Positions 36,024 through 49,448 are shown, counted from the stretch's first letter. The stretch: DNA of 64,000 nucleotides from Adiantum capillus-veneris (GCA_014529385.2 CM043967.1:1617001-1681000), one strand, 5' to 3'. Program-made: numbers and translations. Notes: generated from the sequence alone by a model not told the origin.

Positions 36024-36431
36024 CACTATATCACACGGGCATGCTCAAATGGGATCAATGGTGGAGGAGGAAAATGCAGGGCGCACCAATTGTGGATCGT
36101 CAGATTCTATAGTTGCTCCGAATTTTTTAGTTTACCCGAATTTATAAATTTGCCTTAAATTTACTAATTGGCCCACATTTACAATATGACATACTCGAAT
36201 CCTTTATATTTCAACGAACGCATGCGGACGTAGTGGTTAGTCCACATGGCTCGCAATGAGGAGGTCACGAGTTCAAGACATTGGGTGCGGACTGCCCCAA
36301 ATTTACAAGCCTACTCGAATTTACTTTTCTCCTTGAATTTACCAAATGTCTCGAATTTACAAATGTGCACCTGACGGTCCGATTCACCTCAACCGTAGAT
36401 CCCATTTGAAAGCCGCACGTGCAAGATAGTG
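36024..36431. mobile_element. CACTA-ended miniature TIR element, copy 2
   Basis: The left end reads CACTATATCACACGGGCATG. The reverse complement of the right end reads CACTATCTTGCACGTGCGGC. Both arms continue into TCAAATGGGATC and then GGTGGAGG/GGTTGAGG. Both arms hold many CGAATTTAC/AAATTTAC-like motifs that act as subterminal repeats. The element is 408 bp and has no coding capacity. As in copy 1, a 3-bp target duplication is not obvious (CAT on the left, TGA on the right). A tRNA-like segment lies at its centre. Confidence 0.7.
36225..36290 (+). other. tRNA-like core of miniature element 2
   Basis: TAGTGGTTAGTCC (36,231-36,243) resembles an A box, and GTTCAAGAC (36,271-36,279) satisfies the B box consensus GWTCRANNC. 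The segment between (ACATGGCTCGCAATGAGG) resembles a tRNA anticodon arm. No full cloverleaf was confirmed. Confidence 0.55.
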
Positions 36432-36710
36432 TGAAGGCGGGCCAGACTACCAAAAAAAAGTGTATTTCCTTGGAATGTCTTAAATATAAGCAAAAAGTGA
36501 ACGTGCAAGTGAGCTGAAGTGAAAGACATTTTCAAAAGTGAATTATCATGGTTAGAACTCCAAGCACTTTCTTTATACCACATTTGCACGCTGCAAAGCA
36601 ACGTTTTTATTGAGGTGAGCAATTTTGCCATATTTAAAAGTATCCTTGCATAAGCGTTGTCTGCTTTTCTACCTGCGTGTGAGAGAGAGAGAGAGATGAG
36701 AGATCTGAGG

Positions 36711-36835
36711 AGAAGAGGAAGAAGAAGATTGTTTTAATGTCGTAGGAGACTATCCCAAGAGACCTTAAAGATCTATGCGACGAGGAGAGTTGAACTCAAG
36801 ACTTGTTATTCAAGTGGGAAATGGCATAACCAATC

Positions 36836-36838
<3 letters not shown>
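36711..36838 (-). mobile_element. SINE-like element, minus-strand copy
   Basis: On the minus strand, GATTGGTTATGCCA (A-box-like, 36,821-36,834) is followed by GAGTTCAACTC (B box, about 36,787-36,797). A shared 3' part then follows: TAGATCTTTAAGGTCTCTTG and TAGTCTCCTACGAC, ending in a CTTCTTCTTC stretch. A (GA)n tract (36,839-36,886) flanks it. Related copies lie at 60.2, 60.9 and 61.0-61.2 kb. Confidence 0.6.
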
Positions 36839-36886
<48 letters not shown>

Positions 36887-37354
36887 GTTTCCTATCCAAG
36901 TTTGCCAAAATTTCACTAAGAGCCCCATTTCACCAACCGGCTACAGAGATTGGAGTGGCTCACCTTCTCATGCTCTATAAGTGTTGATAGTCGTCATACG
37001 ACATGGAGCTAAGTGCAGGTGAGTACATCTTATTGGCGAAAGCAATACAATTGACTCCTCACAATCTGGAATAGGAATTGCACGATCTGTTAGGAATCGT
37101 ACAATCTCTCGCTTTATTCTATTTTGAATAGGTGCAACCTATTGCGTTGTAGAATTCAAGCTTGGAACTGATTTTTTGCAACCTATGCAGAGCTTGTGTC
37201 GTGCCCCTGGATGTGTTGTAAACACTTCGCGGGACCATACCTTCAAGAGGTTCTGAAGGTTCCAACCCTTGCAAGTACTTCGTGTGACGGGGCTCTAATA
37301 CCCTTGAATGGGCTCTAATATCTTTTAATTCATTTCTACGTCCATTAAAAAAAG
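36887..37354. other. Non-coding stretch
   Basis: I see nothing assignable here. Short open frames on both strands lack coding character. Confidence 0.5.
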
Positions 37355-37790
37355 GGAAAATTACCAAATACCTTTGTAATTTGTGGAAATTCCCAAAATA
37401 CCCCTAAAATTTCAAAAATTCCCAATTTGCCCTAGCATCATTTTGGGATGGATTTGCCCCAATTTTTGCAATAGTCTAATGTGGAGATCTATCTTTTAGC
37501 GTCTTAGACAAAATTATTTACCAATGACCTCACAAATAGGCCAGAGGCGTCTTTGTTAAAAAACGATGAACATTTCATTTGAAGAGCCCTAAATACCGTC
37601 TAAAATCCTAGTTCTACTGAGAAGAACCAATCTTCCTAGATTGTTTTTAGAGATGTTTGTAAAGGTTAATTAGGGATACCTTGGGAATCATGGCAAAATT
37701 GAAGGGCATTTTGGGAATTTTTGGCCAAATATGAGGGGTATAATGGCAATTTTCAAATTTGATGGGTATTTTGGCAATTTCCACGTATTT
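37355..37790. mobile_element. Degenerate long inverted-repeat (MITE-like) element
   Basis: The left arm (GGAAATTCCCAAAATACCCC) and the reverse complement of the right arm (GGAAATTGCCAAAATACCCA) are similar. Both arms carry repeated motifs of the type TTTTGGGAATTT/TTTTGGCAATTT. The middle has no coding content. Ends and target duplication are not resolved. Confidence 0.5.
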
Positions 37791-38592
37791 TTCCCCCAAA
37801 AAAAAAAAGAACAATCACGCACGTTTGAGAATGAGGCATGCTGAGCGGTGTGTGCCACCGCAAGTCACGCCCCGTTGCTGAATTGGACCGCTTTAGCGAC
37901 TGACACGTGGCATTTCTTGATGTAGGGGTTTTGGCGTTTTGTGAAGTTTGGGTGGCTTTGAAGTCTGGTCCTGGCGGTTGGATCGCTTTTGTTGCTTTTC
38001 GGGTAGCGCTCATCACGTCATTATGTGAGTCATGTTGTGGATACAAGAAGAAACCACCACCCTCCTGATGACTCCTGACTCGTCCCGAGTTCTCCTCCTC
38101 ATGGCATTTAATATGCTTGTGAGGAGGATGGTTTTTTGCCTGACTCCCTCCCTGGATTTATTATTCCCGAATGCGTTGAGGAGGGTAGGGGAGCCGTGCT
38201 CCTTGAGTCCTTTGGATGACCAGCGCTCTCCACCCTACAGTCTACTACTTCAGGACTCGGGAATAATTTCATTGTGGGTCAACCTCAACATGAGCTAAAC
38301 TGTGTAACCGTGGTAGGTGGAATCGCCCATTATTATTTTCATGTAGAGCCTAGAGCCGAGATGAGCAATTGAGAATTTTAATATCGTATTTTTCTTTTTC
38401 CGCACCAATAGCAGCCAGCTCAGGAAGTGCAGGTGCAGGCGCAGGCTGGCGATGTGAAAGAATATACCGATCAGAAGATGAACACCGCATTTCCTAGACA
38501 TAGTACTCAGTACTCACTCTCAATCAGTAAATGGGAATGGGCGCCCAGAGCTGTAATAATGGATGGATAGTGATGCTGCTCCCAACCAGCTC

Positions 38593-38601
38593 CTTTATAG
38601 C
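38593..38601 (+). promoter_or_regulatory. TATA-like box of the GDSL gene
   Basis: CTTTATAGC lies about 95 bp upstream of the chosen ATG, a plausible distance for a short 5' UTR. This rests on sequence resemblance only. Confidence 0.3.
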
Positions 38602-38695
38602 AACCCAACTTCACTAAAATTTTGCCAGTCTGTGGCTCGATCGCCACTAGGGAGAATCAAGCCTTCATTGGCTCCTCAACCTCCCACATTCCACC

Positions 38696-40636
38696 ATGAT
38701 CAGCTCCTCCATATCGCTCTGCTGCTTTGCCCAGCTAGTCGCGCCGGTGGGCAGTCTCTGCCTCATCGCCACTCTCTTCCTCCAGCTCCAGCTTTACCCT
38801 CTTATTTGTGTTCAGGCAACCAGCATTGATGCCATCCCCAAGAATGCAAATGGGGACATTTCTCTGGCCAGCTTTGTGTTTGGAGACTCCCTGGTAGATG
38901 CTGGCAACAACAACTACTTGGGCCTCTCCCTTGCCACTGCCAAGAACCTTCCAAACGGGATCGACTTCCCCGTTCCGAATGGTGGAAACCCTACAGGCCG
39001 ATTCACCAATGGCCTCACTATACCCGATATCCTCGGTACGACCATTCCAGACCTGTCTTACACTGCATGCTCAGTAGCTATCTCATTGTGGTTGTTGGCA
39101 TATAAGCCACACAAGAATCCAGCACTGACCTATATCAGTTAAAATTGACACCACCACCCCGTATAGCATCCCACAATGTATAAAGAAAATCAATTGAACT
39201 GAATCATATAATTTTGAGTCTGGTGTAGTGATTTACAATGTCATGACCAAATGCAAGTCTAATGTCCAGCTTTAGTTGTATGTTGTTGGTGTCATCACTT
39301 CGCTGATATTGTTGCAATATTGCTGCTGCTCCTCAGCTCGTAAAGTGGGAGTCAAAACATTCCCACCCCCATACCTGGCGCCATCATCACATGGCACAGC
39401 TATTCTCAATGGTGTCAACTATGCCTCCGGAGGCGGGGGCATCCTCAACAACACCGGCCGGATCTTTGTAAGTCTAGCTTTCCTGGCATGTATGGTTCGA
39501 CTTTCTGCATCCTTTTATGCATGGAATGCTGTCAGATGATGGCCTTAGGATACCAAAAGAAGGTTTTTTATTGATGTAGCTGAGGATATGTTACATGTAA
39601 TGCAGGTGCAGCGGATACCCCTGGATGTGCAGATCACGTATTTTGAGCAGACATTGGTGGAGCTGAAGGATTTACTCGGAGCTGCCAATGCAAGCGAGCT
39701 GGTCGCAAAGGGAATTTTCTCGGTGACTGTTGGAGCCAATGACTTTCTTGACAACTACCTCTCACCTGTGCCTGACACACTTGATCCCATCCTGCTTCCA
39801 CCGCCCGATTTCATACATCTTCTCATCACCCGCTACAACGCTCAGCTTAAGGTAGACAGAGATTTTTCAAATTCTGATGACACTACTACTCTCAAGTTGT
39901 AGCTGTCCCTTTTTCTCAAAAAGACAATGTTTGTGCATTTTGCACCTGTTTGTGTGGGATAATGAAAACCAGGCCATCCTGAGATTAACGTGACTTTTTG
40001 TTGGATTTTATGGGACGTAGCGTCTGTACAGCAACGGGGCACGCAAGTTCATCATTGTGAACATGCCATTGCTAGGGTGCATACCCTACCAGCGGTCTCT
40101 ACAGGTAGGAAAGAAAGGTAGATGCTCAGAGCGTGCCAATCGACTAGCCAGCTCGTTTAACGGGCCCCTTAAGACGATGCTGGATCAGCTCAATGCGGAG
40201 CTGCCCGGTGCCACTTTCCTGCATGCAGATGCCTACTCGGCGATGCTCAACATCATGAACAACCACCAAAGCTTTGGTATGATTCCCATATTCTCTTCAA
40301 TGTTGGAATCCCTGTTATCAAATGAAATAGCCCTCTCATAGCATGTGAAAATGCAGGGCTTTGTCAACCTGTATCTTACAATCAATGTCTTTTATGTTGT
40401 GCTGATGTGATGCAGGGTTTGAGTCTGTGGACACGGCATGTTGCGGGGCGCTGGGCTCGAAAAGGGGCATCATTCCATGTCGATCGTTCGTGAAATCGTG
40501 CACAGACCGCTCCAAATACTTCTTTTGGGATGCTTATCATCCCTCAGAGGCTGGCTTTCAGATCCTTGCCAATGAGTTCTTTAATGGCCATCGATACATC
40601 TCCCCAATGAATGTACTCCAGCTTATTGAGCTCTGA
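38696..40636 (+). CDS. GDSL esterase/lipase, five exons
   Basis: Proposed exons are 38,696-39,035, 39,337-39,467, 39,606-39,851, 40,021-40,276 and 40,416-40,636. All introns are GT..AG, and the phases join cleanly to a 397-residue protein, close to the usual 350-400 for plant GDSL enzymes. An N-terminal hydrophobic stretch (about residues 20-40) looks like a secretory signal. Block I is FVFGDSLVDAGNNNY (nucleophile Ser). GGNPTGRFTNG follows, then VTVGANDFLDNYL (block III Gly/Asn), and DAYHPSEAG supplies the Asp and His of the catalytic set. The family hydrolyses acyl esters, usually in the apoplast; the substrate cannot be predicted. The five-exon layout is typical of plant GDSL genes. It is the only apparently intact host gene in the window. 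Confidence 0.92.
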
Positions 40637-41139
40637 CACGCACAACGTGCATAAGAGCTCCTCCACCCATACTTGTTCTCTTTGCGCGCTGCGCTCCAAC
40701 TTCCAAGACGGCATGATAGCCCCCACGGTAGCATTCTTATGTGTTCTCGTGTGTATAGGCTATCTGTCTGTTTGCATAGCCTATTTTGTGTAAGGGTGTT
40801 GGCGTACAGTAAAATCTTGTATTTTTTTGTTGCACATATTTGTGTGAGTTCGGGAAAAGTGCATGGCGTTGCCGAGTGTCGGACATGGAATGACGACGGG
40901 GGAGGGAGAGGAAGGGGTGGCGTAAATATATTTTTTTTAAAAAGACAGTGCACGGCGTAGACGTCACAGTGTTCAGCATGGCTTGAATTAACGTGGCGAG
41001 AATTGTGAGTTTTCCACCCCTGGGATCAAATCAGGGTAGTTTTGTGAGGGGGTCTAAATTTTGAAGGGTAGCTCAAGGACAAATATGGAGTCGATGGAAT
41101 CTGTTGAGATTCCACATACTAAACTTGAGAGAGAGCGAG
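40637..41139. other. 3' flank of the GDSL gene
   Basis: Presumed 3' UTR and intergenic sequence. Open frames on both strands overlap and have no recognisable product. Confidence 0.5.
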
Positions 41140-42671
41140 CATGTATAAAAAAAGGGATGGTCAATTTGGGGAAAGGCCGATTGATCAGAATGTTCAGAAG
41201 ATTGCATGGTGAGGAACGTGAGGTTAAGGTGGCGGACATAGCAGGGGCAGGAAAATTCGGCAATGAGATTCAGGGAGGCGGTTGACAAGTGGGGGCTCTC
41301 TCTCTTCCTCTCTCTCTCTCTAGCACCGACTCTATTCCTTTGTGTCACTCCGTGTCTCTCTCGCGATGTTTAGAAGTTGCAACCAACATTTGTCTTCTCT
41401 CTCATGTCCAACATGGATTGGACATCTCTCCAAAGGGTCTCCCTGCTCGAGCCAATGTGAGGCCCTCCACATGAAGTGCTAGGATTCTGTATTGTGGCTT
41501 CAGATTTCCCTTCTCTCCTTTCGTCACTGTGTGGACATTGCTGCGGCCGCAGGTGTTGGGAGGAGTAGTTCGCAGCTACATGTCTCTGTGAGGCCAGGGT
41601 TGTCTTTTTTTGTGGGGGCGGGGGGGGCGCTAGAATCTTCTCAAATAATGGAAAAAGCCATGCCAAAGCGGAATGTCCAAAAGATTCCGTGGTTGGATGA
41701 AAGGTGGAGAAACGTGAGGTTGAGGTGGCAGGCATAGCAGGGGCAGGGAAAATCGACAGTGTGATTCAGGGAGGATTCGGGATAGTGGTTGACAAGTTGG
41801 TGGGTCGATTTGGGAAAAAGGTTGATTGAGCAGAATGTCCAAAAGATTCTGTGGTTGGATGAAAGGTGGAGAAATGCGAGGTTGAGGTGGCCGGCATAGA
41901 AGGGGCAGGGAAAATCGGCGATGAGATTCGGGACGTCCGTTGACAAGGGCGAGGGGGGGATTCTCTCTATCTATCTATCTCCAGCACCGACTCTATTTCT
42001 CTGTGTCGGTGTGTCTCTCTTTCGTGATGTCTAGAAATGCACCCGGCATTTTTCTTCTCTCGCATGTCCAACACGGACTCGAGTTCTCTCCAAAGGGTCT
42101 TCCTGCTCGAGCGAGTGTCTATGAGGCTACCAGTGAGGCCCTCCACATGAAGTGCGAGGATTCTGTATTGTGGCGTCCTCAAGGCGGATTTCGCTTCTCA
42201 TCCCCTTTTGTCACTGTGTGTACACTGTTGCAGTTGCATGTGTTGGGAGGAGTAGTTCGCGGCTACATGTCTCTGTGAGACCGGGGTTGTATTTGTTTGT
42301 TGGCGGGTGGGGGGGGGGTGATTTTTCGAGGGGCTATTGTATGAGCTTGTACGGGGACACATGAACTCTATGTAAGTGTGTGGAGCAAGGTCTGTGCTTA
42401 GAGAACGTAGTTGTAGAGGGTTCGAAGGGGGAGGTGGACCTGTAGGATGGTGGACAAAGACAACGCGGAAAAAGAGAAGGGGAGGGGGGGATATATGCTG
42501 GAATCTTCTCAAATGATGACTTTTTTTTAAAGTCATGCTAGTAGGTCGATTTTGGAAAAAGGCCGATTGAGCGGAATGTCCAGAAGATTTTGTGGTAGGT
42601 GGAGAAATCAGGGCATAGCCGTGGCAGGGAGAATTGACGATGAGATTCGGGGCAGGGGTTGACAAGTGGGG

Positions 42672-42673
<2 letters not shown>

Positions 42674-42754
<81 letters not shown>
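42674..42754. repeat. (CT)n tract in the array
   Basis: An uninterrupted CT run of about 80 bases. Comparable tracts lie at 43,676-43,716, 44,644-44,707, 45,026-45,124, 46,047-46,142 (then TG to 46,204) and 46,919-46,994. Confidence 0.95.
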
Positions 42755-42755
<1 letters not shown>

Positions 42756-43673
42756 GCACCGACTCTATTTCTTTGTGTCAGTTTGTCTCTCTCTCGTGAT
42801 GTCTAGAAGCTGCAACCGGCATTTGTCTTCTCCCTCATGTCCAACACGGACTCGGCATCTCTCCAAAGGGTCTTCTTGCTCAAGCCAATGTGCATGAGGC
42901 TACCAGTGAGGCCCTCCACATGAAGTGCCAGGATTTTGTATTGTGGCGTCCTCGAGGTACATTTCCCTTCTTCTCTCCTTTCGTCACTGTGTGGACATTG
43001 CTGCAGTTGCAGGTGTCGGGAGGAGTAGTTTGCAGCTATAGGACTCTGTAAGGTTGGGGTTTTTTTGTGGGGGGCCGGGGGTTTAAGTTTTCCAGAGGCT
43101 ATTGCATGAGCTTCTGAGGGGACACATGAACTTTGTGTAAGTGTGTGGAGCAAGGTCTGAGTCTAGAGAACAGTGTTGTAGAGGTTGGAAGGGGGAGGTG
43201 GAGTAGGCAACGCACGTGCACAGCAAAGGTGAGGGTGTTGACCTGTAGGGTGGCGGGTAGAGACACCATGGAAAAAGAGAAAGGGGGAACAAGGTGGCGG
43301 GGGGGGGGGGGGGATATGCGCTTGAATCTTCTCAAATAATGATTTTTTTTTTAAAAAGTCATGCCAGGAAGACGATTTGGGAAAAAGGACGATTGAGCGA
43401 AATGTCCAGAAGATTCCGTAGTTGGATGAAAGGTGGAGAATCATGAGGTTGAGGTGGCGGGCATAGCAGGGGAAGGGAAAATGGACAATGAGATTCGGGG
43501 TAGTGGTTTACAAGTGGGTGGGTCGATTTGGGAAAAAGGTCGATTGAGCGAAATGTCCAAAAGATTCCGTGGTTGGATGAAAGGTGGAGAAACGCGAGGT
43601 TCAGGTGGCGGGCACAGCAGGGGCAGAGAAAATCGGCAACGAGATTCGGGGCGGCGATTGACAAGTAGGGGGG

Positions 43674-43717
<44 letters not shown>

Positions 43718-44641
43718 GCACCGACTCTATTTATTTGTGTCAGTTTGTCTCTCTCTCGTGATGTCTAGAAGCTGCAACCGGCATTTGTCTTCTCCCTCAT
43801 GTCCAACACGGACTCGGCATCTCTCCAAAGGGTCTTCTTGCTCAAGCCAATGTGCATGAGGCTACCAGTGAGGCCCTCCACATGAAGTGCCAGGATTTTG
43901 TATTGTGGCGTCCTCGAGGTACATTTCCCTTCTTCTCTCCTTTCGTCACTGTGTGGACATTGCTGCAGTTGCAGGTGTTGGGAGGAGTAGTTCGCAGCTA
44001 TAGGACTCTGTAAGGTTGGGGTTTTTTTGTGGGGGGCCGAGGGTTTAAGTTTTCCAGAGGCTATTGCATGAGCTTCTGAGGGGACACATGAACTTTGTGT
44101 AAGTGTGTGGAGCAAGGTCTGAGTCTAGAGAACAGTGTTGTAGAGGTTGGAAGGGGGAGGTGGAGTAGGCAACGCACGTGCACAGCAAAGGTTAGGGTGT
44201 TGACTTGTAGGGTGGCAGGTAGAGACACCATGGAAAAAGAGAAAGGGGGAACAAGGTGGCGGGGGGGGGGGGGGGGGGGGGATATGCGCTTGAATCTTCT
44301 CAAATAATGATTTTTTTTTTAAAAAGTCATGCCAGGAAGACGATTTGGGAAAAAGGACGATTGAGCGAAATGTCCAGAAGATTCCGTAGTTGGATGAAAG
44401 GTGGAGAATCATGAGGTTGAGGTGGCGGGCATAGCAGGGGAAGGGAAAATGGACAATGAGATTCGGGGCAGTGGTTTACAAGTGGGTGGGTCGATTTGGG
44501 AAAAAGGTCGATTGAGCGAAATGTCCAAAAGATTCCGTGGTTGGATGAAAGGTGGAGAAACGCGAGGTTCAGGTGGCGGGCATAGCAGGGGCAGAGAAAA
44601 TCGGCAACGAGATTCGGGGCGGCGATTGACAAGTAGGGGGG

Positions 44642-44709
<68 letters not shown>

Positions 44710-45024
44710 GTTCCGACTATTTCTCTGTGTCCGTCTTACTCTCTCTCATGTTGTCTAGAAGCTGCAACCGACATTTGTCTTCTCTCTCATGTCCAACACG
44801 GACTCGGCATCTCTCCAAGAATATGCACTGGAACCTTCTCAATGATGATTTTTTTTTTGAAGATATGCCAGTAGGTCGATTTAGGAAAAAGGCTGATTGA
44901 GCGAAATGTTTAGAAGATTCTGTGGTTGGATGAAAAGTGGAGAAACTTGAGGTTGAGGTAGCGGGCATAGCCGGGCCAAGGAAAATCAACGATGAGATTC
45001 GGGGCAACGGTTGACAATTGGGGG

Positions 45025-45127
<103 letters not shown>

Positions 45128-46044
45128 CTGACTCTATTTCTTTGTGTCCGTCTTACTCTCTCTCATGCTGTCTAGAAGCTGCAACCGACATTTGTCTTCT
45201 CTCTCATGTCCAACACGGACTCGGCATCTCTTCAAAGGGTCTTCCTACTCGAGCCAATGCGCATGAGGCTACTAGTGAGGCCCTCCACATGAAGTGCCAG
45301 GATTCTATATTGTCGCTTCCGCGAGGTAGATTTCCCTTCTTCTCTCCTTTTGTCACTGTGTGGACGTTGTTGCGGCTACAGGTCTTGGGAGGAGTAGTTC
45401 GCAATTATATGTCTCTGTGAGGCCGGGGTTGTTTTCTTTTGTGGGGGTTGTCGGGGGGGGGGGTGTTAAATTTCCAAGGGCTATTGCATGAGCTTCTTAG
45501 GGGACACATCAACTCTCTGGAAGTGTGTGGAGCAAGGTTTGTGCTTATAGAACGGTGTTGTAGAGGGTTGGAAGAGGGAGGTGGAGTAGGCGGCACACGT
45601 GCACAGCAAAGGTGAGAGTGCCGACCTGTAGGATGGCAGGAAGAGAGAGTGTGGAAAAAGAGAGGGGGGGGGGGGGGACTGGAATCTTCTCAAATAATGA
45701 CTCTTTTTTTTAAAGTCATGCTAGTAAGTTGATTTGGGAAAAAGGCCAATTGAGCGGAATGTCTAGTAGATTCTCTGGTTGGATAAAAGGTGGCGAACCG
45801 TGAGGTTGAGGTGGCGAGCATAGCAGGGGCAAGGAAAATTGACAATGAGATTTGTGGAGGATTCAGGGCGGCAGTTTTGACAAGTGGGTGGGTTCGAAAA
45901 AAAGGCCGATTGAGCAGAATGTCCAAAAGATCCGTGGTATTCTGTTGGAAGAAAGGTGGAGAAACACGAGGTTGAGGTGGGCGGGCATAGCAGGGTCAGG
46001 GAAAATCGGTGATGAGATTCGGGGCGACGGTTGACAAGTGGGGG

Positions 46045-46205
<161 letters not shown>

Positions 46206-46917
46206 ATCTGTCTCTCTTACAATGTCTAGAAATGCAACTGGCATTTGTCTTCTCTCTCCATGTCCAACAGGGACTCGACATCTCTCCAAAGGGTCTTCCT
46301 GCTCGAGCCAGTGTGTATGAGGCTACTAGTGAGGCCCTCCACATGAAGTGCCACGATTTTGTATTGTGGCTTCTTCAAGGTAGATTTCCCTTATCCTCCC
46401 CTTTCTTCATTGTGTGTGCGTTGTTGCGGCTTCACGTGTGGGAGGAGTTGTTTGCCACTACATGTCTCTATGAGACCGGGGTTGTATTTTTTGTGGGGGG
46501 GCGGGGGGGTGATTTTTGGAGGGGCTATTGTATGAGCTTGTCACGGGACACATGAACTCTGTGTAAGTGTGCGGAGGAAGGTCTGTGCTCAGAGAATGCA
46601 GTTGTAGAGGGTTGGAAGGGGAGGTTGAGTAGGTGATGCAGGTGCATAGCAAAGGTGAGGGTGCCGAAATGGCGATGGTAAACAAAGACAAGGTGGAAAC
46701 AGAGAAGGGGGAGGGGGGGGGGGATATGCTTTGGAATCTTCTCAAATGGTGACTTTTTTTTGAAGTCATGCCAGCTGGTCGATTTGGAAAAAAGGCTGAT
46801 TGAGCGGAATGTCCACTGGAAGATTCTGTGGTTGGATGAAAGGTGGAGAAACTTGAGGTTGCCGTGGTAGGTAAAATCGACGATGAGATTCGGGGCGGTG
46901 GTTGACAAGTGGGAGGG

Positions 46918-46995
<78 letters not shown>

Positions 46996-47308
46996 GCACC
47001 GGCTCTATTTCTCTATGTCCGTCTGTCTCTCTCTCGTGATGTCTAGAAGTTGCAACCGACATTTGTCTTCTCTCTCATGTCCAAAACGGACTCGGCATCT
47101 CTCCAAAAGGTTGTCCCGCTCGAGCCAATGCGCATGAGGCTACCAGTGAGGCCCTCCACATGAAGGGCCAAGATTTTGTATTGTGGCTTCCTCGAGATAG
47201 TTTCCCTTCTTCTCTCCTTCCGTTGTGTGGACGTTGCTGGCTGCAGGTGTTGGGAGGAGTAGTTTGCAGCTACAAATCTCTGTGAGGCTGGGGTTGTTCT
47301 TTTTTGTG

Positions 47309-47343
47309 GGGGGGGGGGGGGGGGGGGGGGGTGGGGGGGGGGT
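47309..47343 (+). repeat. Poly-G run in the array
   Basis: Over 30 nearly uninterrupted G residues, the longest of the poly-G runs that occur at the same position of each unit. Others lie near 42,308, 43,300, 44,262, 45,452, 45,667, 46,492 and 46,706. Confidence 0.9.
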
Positions 47344-48252
47344 GGTTACGTTTTCCAGGGTCTATTGCATGAGCTTCTCAAGGGACACACGAACTCTGTG
47401 TAAGTGTGTGGAGCAAGATATGTGCTTAGAGAACGGTGTTGCAGAGGGTTGGAAGGGGGAGGTGGAGTAGGCGATGCACGTGCACAGCAAAGGTGAGGGT
47501 GCCAACCCGTAGGATGGTAAGCAGTGACAACGTGGAAAAAGAGAAAGGGGGGAGGGGGGGGTGGGGAATACGTAGGAATCTTCTCAAATAATGACTTTTT
47601 TTTAAAAAGTCATGCCAGTAAGTTGATTTGGGAAAAAGGCCGATTAAGCGGAATGTCCAGAAGATTCCGTGGTTGGATGAAAGATGGAGAAGCATGAGGT
47701 TGAGGTGGCGGGCATAGCAGGGGCAGGGAAAATTGACAATGAGATTTGGGGTGGCAGTTGACAAGTGGGTGGGTTCTTTCTTTCTCTCTCTAGCACTGAC
47801 TCTATTTCTTTGTGTCGGTCTGTCTCTCTCTCAGGATGTGTAGAAGCTGCAATCGACATTTGTCTTCTCTCTCATGTCCAACACAGACTCGACATCTCTC
47901 CAAAGGGTCTTGCTGCTCGAGCCAGTGTGCATGAGGCTCTTGTAGGCCCTCCACATGAAGTGTCAAGATTCTGTATTGTGGCTTCCTCAAGGAGGATTTC
48001 CCTTCTCCTCTCCTTTCATGACTATGTGGACGTTGTTGCAGCTACAGGTGTTGGAAGGAGTAGTTCGCGACTACAGGCTGCAGTGTTCTTTTTTCTGGGG
48101 ACCCATGGGGTGGGGAGGTTAATTTTTTCAGGGGCTATTGCATGAGATTGTGAGGGGACACACAAACTCTGTGTAAGTGTGTGGAGCAAGGTTTGTGCTC
48201 AGAGAATGGAGTTGCTGAGGGTTGGAAGGAGAGGTGCAGGATTCGATGCAGG

Positions 48253-49054
48253 TCCCAAGGCTAGCGTGGTTGCTTGATATGCACCCTGCATGTGATTGGC
48301 TAGGCTTGTAGGGGTCCAATCATCTTCTAGCATGAGCTACAAGGGGGGGTCGACCAAGGAAGCTAGGGGCTAGCTTCGGGGGTATACTCTCCCACCACAC
48401 ACACACACTCATTGGTGAATTGCAAAGTGCAAGAGCTCCATCTCCTTCTCCAAGCCTGTTGAGAAGTTGAGAGCCTACACCAACACTCTTGGCTATGGAA
48501 TGCAATTCCAACCAAGATCCATGCTTCAGTGCTTAAGCTTGATATCTTCTTCATCTTCATTAATATGCTTTTATGCTATGCTAAGCAAGAAGAGCGATGA
48601 TACATGAGGAACTATTTATTTCTCCTCTGAATGCTTCTTGTTTCTCTTCCCTACCCTCATTCCCCACTATCTCTCTCCACCTTTGAAGGTGTTTGAGGCC
48701 TTGGGACTGAGGCCGGGGATGGTTAATGTTATGGTCATGATGCATGAAGCTTTCCATATTCATTGGAACACAAAGACTGTATTGTACCAAGTCTCTCTTG
48801 ATGAGAGAATATATAATACAAAAGCCTATTGGAGGGGGGACCGGCTCCACATAAATCCGGTCCTCAATTGTTGTCATGTTCTCCAATTCTCTCTTGCAAA
48901 AGTATTGTTCATGCCAAGTTCATTAAGTATAATGGTTATGTTGCTACTGCTAATTAAGTTTACCCTCTACGTTCTCAAAGTAGTCTCACAAAAATGCTCA
49001 CTCTAATTCTCTTAATTCCGTTATTCTCAAAGTTCATATGTCATTTCCAATACA
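48253..49054 (+). repeat. LTR-like segment of the second gypsy element
   Basis: The part 48,457-49,014 recurs at 61,857-62,463 (shared TTGAGAAGTTGAGAGCCTAC, GGCTATGGAATGCAA, CACCTTTGAAGGTGTTTGAG). It ends AATACA at 49,054, directly before TTGTTATCACAGC, which looks like a mutated tRNA-Met primer site (TGGTATCAGAGC). The left edge is inferred only from the break in array sequence. Confidence 0.55.
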
Positions 49055-49448
49055 TTGTTATCACAGCTATTGGTTTCTCTTTTCTTACTTAAGAAGAGAG
49101 GTCCTTGAGTGGTCTATGAAAGGTTGGGCATGTTCATTGCAATAGGGTAAGTGGGACAGGGATCTATTATCTTGGTTGAGAAGGACTTAGTTCAAGGTAC
49201 ACCGTTGGGAACTATAGTCTTAATAATGGAATCTCTCGGGCTTGCCCATTATTGAGCTACAAGCAAGTTCAACATACCATAATCAACCGAGCAATGTTAT
49301 ACACTCTCCAGTAGTCTTTGCAATCAATAGTGTCTAAACCACAGGTGTGGGTGCTTGAGAACTAATTTTCAAAGGTAAAGAAGAGTAGCAACTAAGGTTT
49401 TTGAGGGTACCAAAGCACAAAGTAATTCTATACATAAGTTTAATTAGC

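Noticed and set aside
39842-40042. Antisense frames inside GDSL introns and exons
   Set aside because: They overlap the well-supported five-exon plus-strand gene and lack independent evidence.
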